DNA from: Halomonas sp. JB37
GTDB taxonomy: Bacteria > Pseudomonadota > Gammaproteobacteria > Pseudomonadales > Halomonadaceae
Direction: 5' to 3'
Assembly (NCBI RefSeq): GCF_002332255.1
Contig: NZ_NRGW01000001.1
Location: 3,658,001 to 3,722,000 of the forward strand
DNA length: 64,000 nt
Position 1 is the stretch's first letter. Each line of letters opens with the position of its first letter. This document shows, piece by piece, positions 1 to 8,782 of the stretch. A program made the translations under genes and the position numbers. The notes below the pieces were generated by a model, which saw only the letters and a program-made list of their open reading frames with translations, was not told the DNA's origin and searched no databases.

Positions 1-674
1 CGTTCAATGAGTTTGCCGCCGAATCTGAAGCGCTTTATGCGCCGCTTATTCGCGAGCGTGACCGCTATATGGCGCTACGCTTGGCAGAAGATGCCCCTCC
101 GGGGCGCTACCAGCATGTGCTGGTGGTCATCGGCGCAGGCCACCTGAAAGGTACCGTTGAGCATCTTGAAGCGCCGCTGCCCGCTGACCCTAAGGTTGAG
201 CGCGAATCACTTGAAGCGACCCCGGCGCCAACGAAACTCTGGAAAATTCTGCCGTGGCTGATTACCGCGCTGGTGTTAACAGGCTTTGCCGTCGGCTTCT
301 CGCGCAACACCGGCCTTGGCTGGCAGCTGGTTCTTGAGTGGTTCTTGATTAACGGGATTCTTGCGGGCGGTGCGACCATTATCGCTTTAGCACACCCGGT
401 GACCGTGATCGCCACCTTCTTCGCCGCCCCGCTGACATCACTGAATCCGACGATTGGCGCAGGCTTCGTGGCTGCGGGTGTTGAGCTTTACATGCGTAAA
501 CCCAAAGTGCGCGACTTCTCAACGTTGCGCCACGATGTCACGCAGCTAAAAGGCTGGTGGAAGAACCGCGTATCGCGCACCTTGCTAGTCTTTATTCTCG
601 CCACTCTCGGCTCAGCAATAGGCACCTGGGTGGCAGGCTTTAGAATTGCCGGTGCGTTATTTGGCAGTGCGTAA
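1..674 (+). CDS. TraB/GumN-family membrane protein, C-terminal part
   Basis: The reading frame is open from the window edge, so the N-terminus lies outside. The first residues seen (ERDRYMALRL, then VLVVIGAGHLKG) are the typical end of the TraB/PrgY catalytic-like domain, in which a conserved GxGH segment closes the fold. After a charged linker come about four hydrophobic segments, including WLITALVLTGFAVGF, a long central segment ending in TFFAAPL, and LLVFILATLGSAIGTW. This soluble-domain-plus-membrane-tail layout fits the 'pheromone shutdown-related' TraB proteins. Their bacterial role is poorly known; a membrane peptidase-like activity has been suggested. The gene ends convergent to the DTW gene. 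An internal ATG at 69 is not the start, because family homology continues upstream of it. Confidence 0.8.
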   Translation, partial: FNEFAAESEALYAPLIRERDRYMALRLAEDAPPGRYQHVLVVIGAGHLKGTVEHLEAPLPADPKVERESLEATPAPTKLWKILPWLITALVLTGFAVGFSRNTGLGWQLVLEWFLINGILAGGATIIALAHPVTVIATFFAAPLTSLNPTIGAGFVAAGVELYMRKPKVRDFSTLRHDVTQLKGWWKNRVSRTLLVFILATLGSAIGTWVAGFRIAGALFGSA

Positions 675-685
675 AAGCGCTCTTC

Positions 686-713
686 GTAGCGCTCACTCCT
701 CTGTGAGCGCTAC
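686..713. terminator. Inverted repeat between convergent genes
   Basis: A perfect 11-bp inverted repeat (GTAGCGCTCAC, loop TCCTCT, GTGAGCGCTAC) lies 12 nt after the TraB stop and covers the stop codon of the opposing DTW gene. There is no clear T-run on either side. It may therefore act as a bidirectional transcription end or a 3'-end stabilising hairpin rather than a classic intrinsic terminator. Confidence 0.45.
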
Positions 714-1487
714 GTCTCGCTGTGCAGAAAGACGCCGCATGGCGGCGGTCGGCGGGTCTATTTTGTGATGCAGTCGGCTCGCCGCATAGCTATCGTTAAA
801 CACATCAAAATAATCATCTAACCTATCCGCAGCGGCGATATCACCGCCCTGGCGCAGCAGCTCGATGGCCACTTCTGCCGTACACAGATGCGCTTTAGAC
901 GCGGGCTTTCTTAACCGATAGCGGGTTTCACGCTCGGTATGTAACGGCAGAATCGGCAATTTATCCAAATAGACGCTTCTGCGAAACATGCGCCGCGCCT
1001 GACGCCAAGTGCCGTCTAAAATAATAAACACCGGAATGCGCGCCTGGCTTTTAGCTTCTTCAACCGCCTCCAGCCCCACTACTCTATCGGCGTAATCTGC
1101 CTGATCGTCTGGAAAAATCAAAAAAGGCGCATAGCGCGGATCTTCCAGCAGTGCCAGCAAGCATGCATCTGGCGCCATCCTATACCAGGTAAACACCTGC
1201 GTCGTCGTCAGCACATCGCGTATCAAACGCCCGGTGTTAGTCGGCTTAAAATGTTCGAGTGGGTGGGTCAATAGCCATACCTGCGCGTGGCTCTCAGCCT
1301 TCACCTGGTACGGGCACAAACAGTTCATAACGGGAAGCTGGCAAGCCTCACAGCGCGTCACAAAACTGCCGCGCGCTTTGAACTCACGCCGAGGTGGACG
1401 CGGATATTCGGCAACGGAGCCGTCGCCATGTCCAGAAAAACCAGGCCCAGAAGAATCAGTATCAACGGGGCGATCAAAAGCAGACAT
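693..1487 (-). CDS. DTW-domain tRNA-uridine aminocarboxypropyltransferase
   Basis: The 264-residue protein has the DTW-domain hallmarks. A cysteine cluster C-x2-C-x6-C-x-C (CEACQLPVMNCLC) follows a charged N-terminal extension, and the family motif D-x-T-W-x-x-A is present as LDGTWRQARRM. Characterised relatives (TapT/YfiP, TrcA) transfer the 3-amino-3-carboxypropyl group from S-adenosylmethionine to uridine in tRNA (acp3U). I place the start at the ATG at 1487. The open frame extends four codons further to a TTG at 1499, but the ATG is the better initiation codon. The gene is probably single: it converges on TraB and is divergent from bioB. It is slightly longer than the E. coli protein because of the N-terminal extension. 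Which tRNA position it modifies cannot be read from sequence. Confidence 0.85.
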   Translation of the reverse strand: MSAFDRPVDTDSSGPGFSGHGDGSVAEYPRPPRREFKARGSFVTRCEACQLPVMNCLCPYQVKAESHAQVWLLTHPLEHFKPTNTGRLIRDVLTTTQVFTWYRMAPDACLLALLEDPRYAPFLIFPDDQADYADRVVGLEAVEEAKSQARIPVFIILDGTWRQARRMFRRSVYLDKLPILPLHTERETRYRLRKPASKAHLCTAEVAIELLRQGGDIAAADRLDDYFDVFNDSYAASRLHHKIDPPTAAMRRLSAQRDVALTEE

Positions 1488-1587
1488 CCGCGCTCTCAAG
1501 TGTGGAAAAGGGCGCAGAGTATAAAGGAGCGCGCGCTATCTTGACGAATATTTCCATCGCCACCGTAAACCTAAAAACTTTCCAACG

Positions 1588-1617
1588 TTGACACATAAAG
1601 CGCAACGCCGCTAAAGT
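1588..1617 (+). promoter_or_regulatory. Candidate sigma-70 promoter of the biotin operon
   Basis: A perfect -35 hexamer TTGACA (1588-1593) is followed after 18 bp by TAAAGT (1612-1617, 4/6 to TATAAT). This would start transcription near 1624 and give a leader of about 28 nt before bioB. It is the best promoter I can see in the 164-bp gap between the DTW gene and bioB. Confidence 0.55.
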
Positions 1618-1618
1618 C

Positions 1619-1650
1619 TCGTCAACTATTAAAACCCAAAAGGTTTACAT
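1619..1650. promoter_or_regulatory. Candidate BirA (biotin repressor) operator
   Basis: The right half GGTTTACAT (1642-1650) matches 8 of 9 bases of the gammaproteobacterial BirA half-site GGTTTACAA. The left half TCGTCAACT (1619-1627) matches 6 of 9 of TTGTAAACC. The 14-bp spacing is one of the accepted BirA spacings. The site covers the predicted transcription start and the AAAAGG ribosome site of bioB, so bound BirA-biotinyl-AMP would block expression. The weak left half is the main reservation. Confidence 0.55.
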
Positions 1651-1651
1651 C

Positions 1652-2728
1652 ATGTCATTAGCCCGCGAAAAACGCCTTAGTCAGCGTCACGACTGGACGC
1701 TGGATGAAATCAACGCGCTTTTCGCGCTACCGTTTAACGACCTACTGTTTCAAGCCCAGCAGGTTCATCGTGCCCACTTTGACGCTAACGCGGTGCAGAT
1801 TTCGACGCTACTATCGATTAAAACCGGCGCCTGCCCAGAAGACTGCAAATACTGCCCCCAGTCCGGCCACTACAATACCCAGCTTGAAAAAGAGAAACTG
1901 CTGGAAATCGAGAAAGTCGTCGAACAAGCCAAAGCGGCTAAAGAAGCCGGTGCGAGCCGTTTTTGCATGGGAGCAGCGTGGCGAAGCCCGCGCGATAAGG
2001 ATCTATTGTTAGTCGAAGAGATGGTGCGTCAGGTCAAGGCGGTCGGTCTGGAAACCTGCATGACGCTGGGAATGGTGGACGGTGAGCAAGCTAGCCGGCT
2101 TGCCACGGCGGGCCTTGATTACTACAACCACAACCTGGATACCTCGCCGGATTACTACGCTGAAATCATCACCACCCGCACCTACAGCGACCGCCTGGAA
2201 ACGCTGTCTAACGTCCGCGACGCGGGCATGAAGGTTTGCTCCGGCGGTATTCTTGGCATGGGCGAAGAGGCCAACGACCGCAGCGCCCTGCTGCAACAGC
2301 TGGCCAAGCTGTCGCCGCATCCGGAGTCCGTACCGATCAACATGTTGGTCAAAGTGCCCGGCACGCCGCTGGAAAACGTCGAAGATTTAGATCCCATTGT
2401 ATTTATCCGCGCTATTGCGGTCGCCCGCATTATGATGCCGCAAAGCCACGTGCGGCTATCCGCCGGCCGTGAGCAGATGAACGAGTCGACCCAGGCGCTG
2501 GCATTTTTGGCCGGGGCCAACTCGATCTTCTACGGCGACAAGCTGCTGACGACCAGCAACCCTCAGGCGAATCGCGATCGTGCGCTGTTTACTAAGCTTG
2601 GCCTTCACCCTGAAACACGCGACACCTGTGAAAGCGACGCTATCCACGCCGCCCGTCTCGCTCAGCAAGCGCAGCAGCAGGTGCACGCCGAACGCGTGGC
2701 AGAGTTAGCGGTGGATGTCAGTGCTTGA
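1652..2728 (+). CDS. bioB: Biotin synthase BioB
   Basis: BioB is the radical-SAM enzyme that inserts sulfur into dethiobiotin to make biotin. The protein (358 aa, normal length) carries the radical-SAM cysteine motif C-x3-C-x2-C in [10 protein letters not shown]. Further conserved BioB segments follow, such as [19 protein letters not shown] and the LSAGREQM region, which hold the second iron-sulfur cluster ligands. It starts at an ATG with AAAAGG eight bases upstream and opens a six-gene operon in the order B-F-H-C-D-A. Its last 14 bases overlap bioF. Regulation is probably by BirA through the operator just upstream. Confidence 0.97.
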   Translation: MSLAREKRLSQRHDWTLDEINALFALPFNDLLFQAQQVHRAHFDANAVQISTLLSIKTGACPEDCKYCPQSGHYNTQLEKEKLLEIEKVVEQAKAAKEAGASRFCMGAAWRSPRDKDLLLVEEMVRQVKAVGLETCMTLGMVDGEQASRLATAGLDYYNHNLDTSPDYYAEIITTRTYSDRLETLSNVRDAGMKVCSGGILGMGEEANDRSALLQQLAKLSPHPESVPINMLVKVPGTPLENVEDLDPIVFIRAIAVARIMMPQSHVRLSAGREQMNESTQALAFLAGANSIFYGDKLLTTSNPQANRDRALFTKLGLHPETRDTCESDAIHAARLAQQAQQQVHAERVAELAVDVSA

Positions 2729-3863
2729 TGCCTGGCAACAACGGCTAGACGATGCACGCACGGATCGTCAGCGGCAACACCGTTGGCGAACGCGCCAAGC
2801 ACTGGCGCGTGACACGCTCGACTTTGCAGGTAACGACTACTTGGGTCTTGCCCACGATCCACGTGTCAGCGAGGCCCAGGCCGAAGGCGCACGGCGTTTC
2901 GGGGCAGGGGCCGGTGCCTCCCATTTGGTCAGCGGTCACTTGGATGTTCACGATGCGCTGGAAGAAGCCTTGGCAAGCTGGACGGGGCGGCAGCGGGCGC
3001 TGCTTTTTTCCACTGGCTATATGGCGAATATTGGCGTGCTGCAAGCACTGGCGGATAGCCACACGGCTATCTTTCAAGACCGCCTCAACCACGCGTCATT
3101 ACTGGATGGAGCCACCTTAAGCGGCGCGCGCTCCAGGCGCTATCATCATCGCAATATGAACGACCTGGAAAATCTGCTGAAGCGCAGCGATAGCGTGCAT
3201 AAGCTCGTCATCAGCGATGGAGTCTTCAGCATGGACGGCCATATCGCCGATATTGGGGCGCTAGTAACAGTAAGCCAACGCCATAACGCCTGGCTGATGA
3301 TCGACGATGCCCACGGCGTAGGAATACTCGGCGACGAAGGAAGTGGCTGTGTGGGCAGCACCTGGCGTAGTGACGATGTGCCGGTTTTGGTCGGCACGCT
3401 AGGCAAAGCATTGGGCACTGCAGGAGCATTTGTGGCCGGGGATGCCGCGTTAATCGATCATCTGATTCAGTTTTCACGCAGCTACATCTACACCACCGCT
3501 CAGCCCCCGGCCATTGCCAACGCAACCCTCAAAGCGCTGGAGATCGTTCAGCAGGAACCAGAACACCGTGCCCATCTGAACGCTAACATCGCTTACTTTC
3601 GCCATGAGGCGTTGCACTTGGGGCTATCGCTCAGCGATTCGTCCACCCCTATTCAGCCACTAATATTAGCAGACGAGTCGCGCACGCTGCGTTGGGCCGC
3701 TCAGTTACGAGAACAAGGTATACATGTAGGTGCGATTCGACCACCCACGGTGCCTAAGGGCGAAGCCCGGCTACGTATTACTCTTAGCGCACGCCATCAG
3801 CACGAGGATATTGATCGACTGCTGGCGGCACTTCACGACTGCCAGCAGCAGGAATCGCTATGA
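2715..3863 (+). CDS. bioF: 8-amino-7-oxononanoate synthase BioF
   Basis: BioF is a PLP-dependent alpha-oxoamine synthase that condenses pimeloyl-ACP (or -CoA) with L-alanine, releasing CO2. The 382-residue protein has the expected landmarks: [12 protein letters not shown] near the N-terminus, HLVSGH, the aspartate segment [10 protein letters not shown] that contacts the cofactor, and the PLP lysine at about K231 in [11 protein letters not shown]. It overlaps bioB by 14 nt and its stop overlaps the bioH start (ATGA), so translation is coupled. Length and motifs are ordinary for the family. Confidence 0.96.
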   Translation: MSVLDAWQQRLDDARTDRQRQHRWRTRQALARDTLDFAGNDYLGLAHDPRVSEAQAEGARRFGAGAGASHLVSGHLDVHDALEEALASWTGRQRALLFSTGYMANIGVLQALADSHTAIFQDRLNHASLLDGATLSGARSRRYHHRNMNDLENLLKRSDSVHKLVISDGVFSMDGHIADIGALVTVSQRHNAWLMIDDAHGVGILGDEGSGCVGSTWRSDDVPVLVGTLGKALGTAGAFVAGDAALIDHLIQFSRSYIYTTAQPPAIANATLKALEIVQQEPEHRAHLNANIAYFRHEALHLGLSLSDSSTPIQPLILADESRTLRWAAQLREQGIHVGAIRPPTVPKGEARLRITLSARHQHEDIDRLLAALHDCQQQESL

Positions 3864-4606
3864 AACGCCTGCGCTTAATACTGCTTTCAGGCTGGGGAGT
3901 TGATAGCCGTATATGGCGACCGCTACAAGCTTACTGGCCAGACTCTTTTGAGATTAAGGCTATTGAGTGGCCTGGCTATGGCGATACCCCTGAGATAAAA
4001 AATCATGCAACGCTGACACAGTTAGCCGACGCTATGGTATCGGCATTATCCAGCAATGCGGTATGGGTCGGCTGGTCATTAGGCGGGCTACTGGCAACGG
4101 CGCTACTTGAACACCTTCCCCCACCACGCGGCCTAATTCTGCTCGGTACGGGCGATACTTTCTGTTCCCGAGGCGAAGACAGTGCCAGCGGCGGTGTCGC
4201 TACTAGCGAGCTAAATGCGTTCCAACGTGCCTTTCAGCGCGAACCTATCGCGACGTGGCAACACTTTTTGCGCTGGCAGGCGCAAGGAGAGCCCAACCCT
4301 CGGCAGGCATATCGGCAACTACGTGGCTTGCTGGGCGATACGCCACCCGCCGACAACACCACCCTTGCTACCGGCCTGCAGTGGCTGGCGTCGATTGATA
4401 ATCGCTCACGCTTAGCGGCATCCCCCTGCCCGGCTGTACGCCTCACCGGCGAATATGATCCCTTCATTAGCCGCGCTCAGCACCGTATAAGCGAAACGCT
4501 AAGCGGTGTCGGACATTGCCCTATGCTCTCCCAGCCGCAGGCTCTCGCGGCGTCGATTATCCGCCATGCGACCCAGATAGCTCATGCCAACATGGCGATT
4601 TTATGA
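3860..4606 (+). CDS. bioH: Pimeloyl-ACP methyl ester carboxylesterase BioH
   Basis: BioH is the alpha/beta hydrolase that removes the methyl group from pimeloyl-ACP methyl ester, ending the disguised fatty-acid synthesis that makes the pimelate chain. In the 248-residue protein the nucleophile is S73 in GWSLGG. The acid is about D200 (GEYDPF) and the histidine about H219 (VGHCPML), giving a complete triad in the right order. It overlaps bioF by 4 nt and bioC by 4 nt. Its place inside the operon beside bioC, the methyltransferase whose group it removes, supports the assignment over other small esterases. Confidence 0.93.
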   Translation: MKRLRLILLSGWGVDSRIWRPLQAYWPDSFEIKAIEWPGYGDTPEIKNHATLTQLADAMVSALSSNAVWVGWSLGGLLATALLEHLPPPRGLILLGTGDTFCSRGEDSASGGVATSELNAFQRAFQREPIATWQHFLRWQAQGEPNPRQAYRQLRGLLGDTPPADNTTLATGLQWLASIDNRSRLAASPCPAVRLTGEYDPFISRAQHRISETLSGVGHCPMLSQPQALAASIIRHATQIAHANMAIL

Positions 4607-5385
4607 TAGATCTAACGCTGAACAGCGAAGTTCACTGGCAGGCGCGAGTCGCCCACGCTTTCTCCCGAGCCGCTCCTCGCTACGATGCGCTAGCCACTGC
4701 GCAGCACCAAATAGGCGAGATACTTTGGGGTTCGTTACCTACCCATGCTTTTAACGTGTTGGATATGGGGTGCGGCACCGGCTACTGGGCCCAGCGATTG
4801 GCAACCCGTTACTCCCGCGCGCATATCACTGGATTAGATTTAGCGCCCGGCATGCTGGAACAGGCCCGCCAGCGCCACGGTGAAAGCATCGACTGGCAAC
4901 CAGGCGACGCTGCCGCCCAGCCATTTGATGAGCGTTCATTTGATCTGGTATTTTCCAATCTAGCGGTGCAGTGGTGTCCCGATATTGGCGCCGTCATGAA
5001 TGAACTCTACCGCGTGTTACAGCCTGGTGGGCAAGCGCATATCACGACACTACTGCCAGGAACGTTGAAAGAAGTTGCCCAAGCCTGGCAGAGACCCGAA
5101 GCACTGCTAAAAACGCCTGATCAGGCAAGTGTCGTGCAGGCCATCGCTAAAAGCCGCTTAACGATTATTCAGCAGACTGCGTCGACTGAGCGTTTCTACT
5201 ATCCCGACCTAACGGCCGTCATGGCGTCCATTAAAGGTGTGGGAGCACAGCTTGCCCGATCGCACACCCCTCTTACGCGAGCTGACATCGCCACCGCACA
5301 AGCGCGCTTTGAGCAACTGCGCGAGCGGATGGGTCTGCCGGTGAGCTATCGCTGTTTAACCCTGCATTTGGAAAAACCGCTATGA
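4603..5385 (+). CDS. bioC: Malonyl-ACP O-methyltransferase BioC
   Basis: BioC methylates malonyl-ACP from S-adenosylmethionine so that it can enter fatty-acid elongation. The class I methyltransferase motif I is at residues 54-59 (DMGCGTGYW), followed by the acidic LDLAPGML strand and SNLAVQW, which is typical of BioC. I start it at the ATG at 4603, which overlaps the bioH stop as ATGA and gives 260 aa. The same frame stays open to an ATG at 4516, but that would add 29 residues lying wholly within bioH. The stop overlaps bioD by 4 nt. Confidence 0.94.
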   Translation: MIDLTLNSEVHWQARVAHAFSRAAPRYDALATAQHQIGEILWGSLPTHAFNVLDMGCGTGYWAQRLATRYSRAHITGLDLAPGMLEQARQRHGESIDWQPGDAAAQPFDERSFDLVFSNLAVQWCPDIGAVMNELYRVLQPGGQAHITTLLPGTLKEVAQAWQRPEALLKTPDQASVVQAIAKSRLTIIQQTASTERFYYPDLTAVMASIKGVGAQLARSHTPLTRADIATAQARFEQLRERMGLPVSYRCLTLHLEKPL

Positions 5386-6071
5386 ACGTCTGGTTTGTTA
5401 CGGGCACCGATACCGATGCGGGTAAAACATTGGTGACCAGCGCGTTGCTATATGCCGCCCACCAGCAGCAATTGAGCACGCTGGGCCTTAAGCCGGTGGC
5501 CTCCGGCAGTAAGCAGACAAGCGATGGCTTGCGTAACGATGATGCTTTGGCACTACAGCGACAGAGCGTGCCCTCAGTCGACTACGCCACGGTGAACACC
5601 ATCACTTTTGCGCCCGCTATAGCGCCTCATCTCGCTGCGATAGAAACAGGCCAACCGCTGAAAGCCAGCGCCATTACTCACTTACTGCGCAAAACGTTTA
5701 CCCAAACACCGAGAGACTTCACGTTGATTGAAGGCGCAGGCGGTTGGCGGGTCCCATTAAACGCCCAGGAAGATTTCGCCGACCTGGCAATCGCCCTCAA
5801 GCTGCCGGTGATTCTGGTCGTCGGCTTGAAGCTAGGCTGTTTGAATCATGCCCGCTTAACGGCAGAAGCCATTCGTGCCAATGGCCTGCAGCTCGCAGGT
5901 TGGGCAGGCAGCGTGGTCGACCCCGCCTTTGCCGCCGACTCAACTCGCTTTGAGGCCAATATTGCCCACTTAAAAACGAGGCTAGCGGCCCCCTGCTTAG
6001 GCATTATCCCCCACCTTGATGCCCCCGAGGCCGCGACTGCCGCCCCCTATCTCTCCCTGGAGCCGTTATGA
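5382..6071 (+). CDS. bioD: Dethiobiotin synthetase BioD
   Basis: BioD closes the ureido ring of dethiobiotin from 7,8-diaminopelargonate, CO2 and ATP. The 229-residue protein begins with the P-loop GTDTDAGKT at residues 8-16. It has the KPVASG segment and EGAGGWRVPL, which is close to the usual EGAGG(W/A)xVPL of this family. It overlaps both bioC and bioA by 4 nt (ATGA), so the whole block from bioF to bioA is probably translated as a coupled unit. Confidence 0.95.
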   Translation: MNVWFVTGTDTDAGKTLVTSALLYAAHQQQLSTLGLKPVASGSKQTSDGLRNDDALALQRQSVPSVDYATVNTITFAPAIAPHLAAIETGQPLKASAITHLLRKTFTQTPRDFTLIEGAGGWRVPLNAQEDFADLAIALKLPVILVVGLKLGCLNHARLTAEAIRANGLQLAGWAGSVVDPAFAADSTRFEANIAHLKTRLAAPCLGIIPHLDAPEAATAAPYLSLEPL

Positions 6072-7339
6072 ATACGCCGGTTTGGCATCCTTATTCACAT
6101 CTAAAAACACAAGCACCCGCGCCCAAGGTGGTTGGCGGTGAAAGCGCTCACTTTGTGCTTGAAAGCGGTGAACGCCTGCTGGATGCCACCTGTTCCTGGT
6201 GGTGCATGATCCACGGCTACGGCCACCCGCGCTTGGTGGCGGCTATTCGTGAGCAGGCCGGCGAGCTGTGCCATGTCATGCTTGGCGGCTTAATCCATGA
6301 GCCCGCCGACCAGTTGGCTCGGGAACTAGTGCGCATTACGCCCGCTGGGCTGAATCACGTTTTCTATTCGGACAGTGGTTCGGTGGGCATGGAAGTGGCG
6401 ATGAAAATGGCCCTCCAGTATCAAGTGCTCACCGGCAACCCTGGCAAGGCAAAGATGCTTTCGCTGATGAAGGCGTACCACGGCGACACCACCGGCTGCA
6501 TGGCGGTCTGCGACCCAGAAGAAGGCATGCACAGCCTTTTTTCAGGCCTGCTGCCACAGCATCATTTTGCCCCGGCACCTACGGCTCCTTTTGATGCCAC
6601 CGCAGAGCAGGTTGAACACGATCTTCATGCTCTGCGAGGTGTGCTTGAGCAATATCATCACGAGATCGCAGCGCTATTGATGGAACCGTTACTGCAGGCT
6701 GCTGGCGGGCTCAACATGACGTCACCGGGCTATGTTGCTGGCGCCAGGGCACTGTGCGATGAGTTTGGCGTGCTACTGATTTTCGATGAGGTAGCTACCG
6801 GCTTTGGCCGCACCGGCAAGCTGTTTGCTGCTGACCACGCGAACGTCACGCCGGATATTATGGTGCTCTCCAAAGGCTTAACCGGCGGCTATCTGGGTCA
6901 CGCCGCCACTCTGGCGACGGATCGCGTCCACAACGCTTTTATCGGTGACAGCCCTCAGCATGCTTTTATGCACGGCCCCACGTTTATGGGCAATCCGCTC
7001 GCCTGTCGCGTGGCGCTGGAGAGTCTGCGTGTATTTGAGGAAGAGAATTACCTGGGCAAAATCGCGAGACTCAGCCAGCAGCTGCAACATGAACTACTGG
7101 AAGACCAAGCGCTAAACGCACATCCAGCCGTTGCCGACGTTCGAGTACTCGGTGCCACCGCTGTGATCGAGGCGCACTCTGCAGAGACGCTAAAAGGCGT
7201 AGGAGACTTTGCCCGCGCAAGCGGCGTTTGGCTGCGCCCTATTGGTCGCTGGCTGTATACCATGCCCGCCTATATCACCTCTGAAGCGGAAATCACCCAG
7301 ATTACCGACGTCATGAAAGCGTGGTTTTTAAGGGCTTAA
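6068..7339 (+). CDS. bioA: Adenosylmethionine-8-amino-7-oxononanoate aminotransferase BioA
   Basis: BioA is the class III PLP aminotransferase that uses S-adenosylmethionine as amino donor to make 7,8-diaminopelargonate. The 423-residue protein begins with the usual WHPYSHL segment, contains DATCSWWCMIHGYGHP, the PLP-binding aspartate in IFDEVATGFGRTG, and the cofactor lysine at about K269 in LSKGLTGGYLG. Here bioA is the last gene of the operon, not divergent from bioB as in E. coli. It converges on cobB 41 nt downstream, and only a weak short hairpin (AGCC/GGCT) is seen in that gap. Confidence 0.96.
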   Translation: MNTPVWHPYSHLKTQAPAPKVVGGESAHFVLESGERLLDATCSWWCMIHGYGHPRLVAAIREQAGELCHVMLGGLIHEPADQLARELVRITPAGLNHVFYSDSGSVGMEVAMKMALQYQVLTGNPGKAKMLSLMKAYHGDTTGCMAVCDPEEGMHSLFSGLLPQHHFAPAPTAPFDATAEQVEHDLHALRGVLEQYHHEIAALLMEPLLQAAGGLNMTSPGYVAGARALCDEFGVLLIFDEVATGFGRTGKLFAADHANVTPDIMVLSKGLTGGYLGHAATLATDRVHNAFIGDSPQHAFMHGPTFMGNPLACRVALESLRVFEEENYLGKIARLSQQLQHELLEDQALNAHPAVADVRVLGATAVIEAHSAETLKGVGDFARASGVWLRPIGRWLYTMPAYITSEAEITQITDVMKAWFLRA

Positions 7340-7380
7340 TAAAGCCAAAGGCTGTACCGATTCACTTGCGTCTCAAATTT

Positions 7381-8094
7381 TCAAGACAGTCGTAAATTAC
7401 CTTGCTGCTTCCAGCGATTGACCAGCGCGGGAACACCCTCGCCCGCGGTGGCATTGATCGCCAAGACGCCCGGCGGGCTGAGTATATCGGCCTCTGGGTC
7501 GACCAGCGCGCAGGGCGTCTCGTAATCAATGTACGAGAGCAGCGAAGCGGCAGGCATCACCGCCAGCGAGGTACCCACCACCAATAGAAAATCAGCCTTA
7601 CTGACAAGTTCACAGGCCTCGGCAAATAGCGGCACCGACTCGCCAAACCAAACCACATCAGGGCGTAGCTGGCTGCCTTTGTCGCAAACCTGGCCCAGTT
7701 CGATGCCCCCTTTAGGTTGCGGATAGCGCATGCGGTCATCAATCGATGAGCGCGCCTTTAAAATCTCACCATGTAAGTGCAGCACATGACGCGAACCTGC
7801 CCGCTCGTGAAGATCGTCGATATTCTGGGTAATGATGCTGACGTCAAACCCATCCTGCTCAAGGGCTGCCAGGGCTTTATGCGCCGCATTGGGCTTAGCT
7901 CGGCGGATCTGCTCGCGGCGCTGATTATAAAAATCCAACACCTGCTGTGGGTTACGCTGCCACGCCCGTGGTGTGGCGACGTCTTCAATCGGATAGTCCT
8001 CCCAAAGGCCGTCGCTGGCACGAAACGTTTTGATGCCACTCTCGGCGCTGATTCCCGATCCGGTAAACACCACTAAATGCGGCCTTGCTGTCAT
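7381..8094 (-). CDS. cobB: NAD-dependent protein deacylase (sirtuin, CobB class III)
   Basis: The 237-residue sirtuin has the NAD-binding GSGISAESGI at the N-terminus, FRASDGLWED, the catalytic TQNIDDLHERAG and HLHGE histidine, and VVGTSLAV. The Y-x2-R pair (FYNQRR) marks the class III group able to remove succinyl as well as acetyl groups. I start it at the ATG at 8094, which has GAGGGA just upstream; the frame continues to an ATG at 8130 without a site. Unlike most sirtuins it lacks the four zinc cysteines: only one cysteine (QVCDKG) lies in that module, so the zinc appears lost. It converges on bioA. Confidence 0.9.
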   Translation of the reverse strand: MTARPHLVVFTGSGISAESGIKTFRASDGLWEDYPIEDVATPRAWQRNPQQVLDFYNQRREQIRRAKPNAAHKALAALEQDGFDVSIITQNIDDLHERAGSRHVLHLHGEILKARSSIDDRMRYPQPKGGIELGQVCDKGSQLRPDVVWFGESVPLFAEACELVSKADFLLVVGTSLAVMPAASLLSYIDYETPCALVDPEADILSPPGVLAINATAGEGVPALVNRWKQQGNLRLS

Positions 8095-8169
8095 GATTCC
8101 CTCATTACTTATATTCCAGTGCATGCCCATAGAGTCGCTAGCTAGCCTGAGTAGAACAGGTCATCAGCG

Positions 8170-8664
8170 TTAGTCGATGGACTCAATACGTTGGACCTGT
8201 AGGCAGAATGGCCCAGCGGTGCGATCAGCAATCAAGAAACCCAGCATGTGAATATCACTAGGCGTTATCGCAGGTGCATCGCGGAGTAGCGTGCCACGCC
8301 GCACTGCTTCAAAGTCGCCCCACGTGAAGCTCAGCGTCTTCCAGGTGTCGATGGAGGGCGTAAATTTCACCCGATACGCCGATGCATCGCCGAGCGCGGT
8401 GCTTTTCAGGCGTAATTGATAGGTGCGGCCATCGCCTAGAACGGTAACAGCGATGCCCTCGGCTCCCGCTAGCGTGGATTCAAAATCACTAGGCTCACGG
8501 CGCACAGAGGCAAAGCCGCCGCCGTTTTCGAGCGACACCTCACCCTGAAAACGACCTTCACCGTCGGTGACGCTAAACCTGCTTTGGGAAACACCGCCCA
8601 TGACACCATCATCCACTGCATACCAGCGCTGCTGCTCGTCAGGATTATTAAAGGTCAGCGTCAT
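8170..8664 (-). CDS. CIA30-family protein
   Basis: This 164-residue protein belongs to the CIA30 (complex I intermediate-associated protein 30) domain family, related to galactose-binding beta-sandwich folds. The signature near the N-terminus is WYAVDDGVMGGVSQSRF, followed by GGGFASVR and the WKTLSFTWGDF block. I choose the ATG at 8664, preceded by GAGGTGG, over the upstream ATG at 8712, which has no ribosome site. In bacteria the family is widespread and of unknown role; a complex I function is not established. It sits alone between cobB and the ethanolamine permease gene on the same strand. Confidence 0.75.
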   Translation of the reverse strand: MTLTFNNPDEQQRWYAVDDGVMGGVSQSRFSVTDGEGRFQGEVSLENGGGFASVRREPSDFESTLAGAEGIAVTVLGDGRTYQLRLKSTALGDASAYRVKFTPSIDTWKTLSFTWGDFEAVRRGTLLRDAPAITPSDIHMLGFLIADRTAGPFCLQVQRIESID

Positions 8665-8720
8665 AAGGCCACCTCGCCATGGCTCATAGATAGAAAAAAA
8701 ATAGATAGGCAAAATAACTA

Positions 8721-8755
8721 AGAAAAAGCCCCCGACATCATACCGTCAGGGGCTT
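8721..8755 (-). terminator. Intrinsic terminator after ethanolamine permease
   Basis: Read leftward, AAGCCCCTGAC and GTCGGGGGCTT form an 11-bp stem with one G-U pair (arms at 8745-8755 and 8726-8736, 8-nt loop), followed by TTTTTCT. It lies just after the stop of the permease gene and upstream of the CIA30 gene. Confidence 0.85.
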
Positions 8756-8782
8756 ACCACAGTAGCCTAATCGCTGGCTCGC

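Noticed and set aside
1563..1571. CGTAAACCT as left half of the BirA site
   Set aside because: It is 70 bp from the right half, far beyond the known 14-16 bp spacing. The weaker half at 1619-1627 has correct spacing.
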